NCBI GenBank assembly: GCA_963795775.1
Contig: CAWCJL010000004.1
Location: forward strand, 62,001 to 126,000
DNA from: CAWCJL01 sp963795775
GTDB taxonomy: Bacteria; Acidobacteriota; Terriglobia; Terriglobales; Acidobacteriaceae
DNA length: 64,000 bases
Reading direction: 5' to 3'
Program-made: the position numbers and the translations under genes
The notes under the pieces: generated by a model
Told to the model about the DNA's origin: nothing
Databases searched by the model: none
Seen by the model: only the letters and a program-made list of their open reading frames with translations
Shown here: one piece after another, positions 62,234 through 64,000 of the stretch
Position numbering within the stretch: the stretch's first letter is position 1
How the letters are laid out: every line of letters starts with the position of its first letter

Positions 62234-64000
62234 TCAAGGTTCGAGCAGGTCCGTTTGCGAAATATCCACCGGTGCGGCGATCGTGCGCAGCAGATCGAGA
62301 TCGAAATATTTGTACAGATCGAGGCAGAAGAGATCTGGTGCAGAGCGAAGTGGCACAGGCTTATCGAGCAGATATGCGAAGCTCTTCATCCCCCTTCTTG
62401 ATTCCAGCCGGGAGAATGCTTCCGGTTCGATCGCTGCCGCGACCATAGCTATCACCTGGCTTCGAATGCCTTCAGTCGTCACCGTGATTTCAGAACTTTT
62501 GTGTGTTGAGCGAAGCCACTGCATAATTGATAGCAATTGCGCGGCTTCAATGCCCAGGGATCGCTCGCCGCTACTATCTACCAGCAGCACCCAATGGCTC
62601 GAATCGGGCACGTCCGGTCTGGACGCGCCAGTGAACAAAAGGTCCAGCGCGAGCACTTCGTGGCCGCTGCTGAGAGACTCGAACACCTGTTGGGCCGCGG
62701 CCTTGTACCCAGCATCATTGAGGACCACAACGATTGGCTCAGAGGGAGGACTCTTATCCTCCTTGAACCACATACCCGTCGCACTCAGATCGTTCGACTC
62801 GTCGAAGCGGTAAGAGATGCTCTCGAAATCCATCCCTTTTGAGTTAGCCATTCTCAACGCACGCGAAACAGAGACCGGGTGATAGCGGACGGTAGATACG
62901 AGCTTTGCTCGTTGCGTTTGCATCCACGATGACTGCGGACTGTCTGCTTCTGCGGCAGCACGGTGTGCATTTGAAGCCGCGAACTCCCTGGCCAAGCCGA
63001 TAATGGTTTTGTTATCCGGCGGCACGCTGATGGCAAGTTCCTTCGGCGAACGGATCTCACTGTCGCTGAAGATCTCGCCTTCCACGACAGGCAGATGGAA
63101 GTGCTCGGAAAAGAAGCGATATGCTTGGGTGCGGTTGTCCCGCTGGTAGTTATGTACTCCGGGGTCGTAATTGGTGTGCCATGCCAGATTGTCCGGCTCT
63201 CCAAAGGCAGCAAAGAAGGGCTTCACCGCCTCGTATATATACGGCTCAACCAGCGGCGCCCGGAAGCAGCAGCTATCCACGGCATTGTGCACGAGAAGCG
63301 TTGGCCGGGGCGCACGCATGGCAATGAACGTGGGGTAGTCAAAGCCTTGCATCAGATCCGGCGCATCTTCCTCTATCTCATAAGTATCCTTAGGATTGGT
63401 CAGGTTGGATTCCTTGGAGCCGATCCCAGCGACTTCCACCGAGACAGCCATCCGTGGATCAAGCGCGCTGAGCACAACGGTTTGCCAGCCACCACCGGAG
63501 AGCCCTGTGGCGCCAATGCGGGCAGGGTCAACCTGAGGCGACGTCGCAAGGTAGTCCAAGCCGCGCCTCATAGCCAGATAGAACAGGCCCATGGCATTCG
63601 AGCCGACCAGGTCGAGCGCGGCGGCGTTATCATGTGCATTTCCCGGCTGGGACAGATCTCCAAATTCCATCCAACCGAGGTCCAATGCGATAATCCCGCG
63701 TTTGGCAAAGTTGATGCATCGCTTCTGCTCGTATTCGACCGCTGTTCCTTCTGGCTCATGTCCGATCAGGTTGAGAATGGCGGGCGCGCGCCCAGAAAGC
63801 TTCTCAGGCTCGTATAAGAGTGCGGTAGACAGGAAGCCCGGCACGATTTCGTACCGCAGCTTGCGAATTCGGTATCCGTGCCCCGTCTCGATTACACCAA
63901 CTTCCTCGAAGCGCGGTGGGGAATCGATCCACTCTCGAGGCCAGCCGTGATAGACCACGTCATTCAGGATGTGCGACCGAAGATGATTCTCTTCGGCCGT
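62234..64000 (-). CDS. Acetyl-xylan-esterase-like alpha/beta hydrolase, tandem paralogue (5' end beyond window)
   Basis: The same two-domain hydrolase as its downstream neighbour, about 588 residues visible. The frame is open to the window edge (NHLRSHILNDVVYHGWP aligns with the paralogue's THTLNDIAYHGWP), so the true start and signal peptide lie outside; GTG 63958 is internal. Motifs: YRIRKLRYEIVPGFLSTALL, GATGLSGGGWQTVVLSAL (nucleophile Ser), MRAPRPTLLVHNAVDSCCFR, YDPGVHNYQRDNRTQAYRFF (His). The intact C-terminus (LLDKPVPLRSAPDLFCLDLY) shows what the downstream copy has lost from its main frame. Substrates are probably acylated plant polysaccharides, from family knowledge only. Confidence 0.88.
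   Translation of the reverse strand, partial: TAEENHLRSHILNDVVYHGWPREWIDSPPRFEEVGVIETGHGYRIRKLRYEIVPGFLSTALLYEPEKLSGRAPAILNLIGHEPEGTAVEYEQKRCINFAKRGIIALDLGWMEFGDLSQPGNAHDNAAALDLVGSNAMGLFYLAMRRGLDYLATSPQVDPARIGATGLSGGGWQTVVLSALDPRMAVSVEVAGIGSKESNLTNPKDTYEIEEDAPDLMQGFDYPTFIAMRAPRPTLLVHNAVDSCCFRAPLVEPYIYEAVKPFFAAFGEPDNLAWHTNYDPGVHNYQRDNRTQAYRFFSEHFHLPVVEGEIFSDSEIRSPKELAISVPPDNKTIIGLAREFAASNAHRAAAEADSPQSSWMQTQRAKLVSTVRYHPVSVSRALRMANSKGMDFESISYRFDESNDLSATGMWFKEDKSPPSEPIVVVLNDAGYKAAAQQVFESLSSGHEVLALDLLFTGASRPDVPDSSHWVLLVDSSGERSLGIEAAQLLSIMQWLRSTHKSSEITVTTEGIRSQVIAMVAAAIEPEAFSRLESRRGMKSFAYLLDKPVPLRSAPDLFCLDLYKYFDLDLLRTIAAPVDISQTDLLEP

Overview
The window looks like a chromosomal segment of a Gram-negative, GC-rich soil-type bacterium of the Acidobacteriota (most like the Terriglobia/Acidobacteriaceae). 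The evidence is three very large Oar-type TonB-dependent receptors with an N-terminal carboxypeptidase-regulatory-like domain and no SusD partner, three CRTAC1-type FG-GAP/ASPIC-UnbV proteins, TPR secretory proteins, LacI regulators and many Sec- or Tat-exported glycoside hydrolases. This placement is inference from gene content. No rRNA, tRNA, transposase, integrase or CRISPR array was seen.

Layout. (1) 1-11175, minus strand: a LacI regulator, then a promoter and operator, then TonB receptor, GH2 exo-beta-D-glucosaminidase-like enzyme, SIS-domain GlmS-like amino-sugar-phosphate enzyme, APC permease, polysaccharide deacetylase and the start of one more gene. Together this reads as a chitosan/chitin-oligosaccharide (glucosamine) utilisation operon. 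A discoidin-domain glycosidase-like protein is divergent (11336-13615) behind a second copy of the same operator. (2) 13766-17360, plus: an AIM24-family protein, a GH20 hexosaminidase, a REP-like intergenic repeat and a possible 69-aa small gene with a strong terminator. (3) 17405-22688, minus: a tandem duplication of an FG-GAP repeat protein. The downstream copy is decayed by at least five frameshifts and the upstream copy is intact; both keep the same promoter and hairpin-rich leader. (4) 22783-29977, plus: CRTAC1 protein, TonB receptor, terminator, TPR protein. (5) 30011-34289, minus: a seven-gene Mrp/Mbh-type cation antiporter operon lacking the large NuoL-like MrpA part. (6) 34394-40993, minus: a catabolic operon with a clear promoter and palindromic operator: PhyH dioxygenase, sugar isomerase/epimerase, MFS sugar porter, LacI regulator and GH36 alpha-galactosidase (the last two frameshifted). 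(7) 41119-49464, minus: TonB receptor, TPR, CRTAC1, TPR. (8) 49812-56697, plus: four clan GH-D (alpha-galactosidase-type) enzymes in a row. (9) 56803-64000: a third CRTAC1 protein, a phosphoesterase and two tandem paralogous acetyl-xylan-esterase-like alpha/beta hydrolases, the last running off the window.

How the parts fit: the window is essentially a series of carbohydrate-scavenging modules. Exported hydrolases cut glucosaminides, N-acetylhexosaminides and alpha-galactosides; TonB receptors bring products across the outer membrane; MFS/APC carriers cross the inner membrane; LacI repressors with CG-centred palindromic operators sit at promoters. TonB receptors recur with CRTAC1 and TPR proteins (twice here), which may be this lineage's substitute for SusC/SusD pairs.

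Caution: besides the decayed duplicate, at least seven genes show a single reading-frame break (near 22800, 36350, 37308, 42648, 44622, 44805, 60337). Either this lineage is losing these genes or the assembly contains indel errors. Coordinates for those genes are given for the reconstructed full-length gene.
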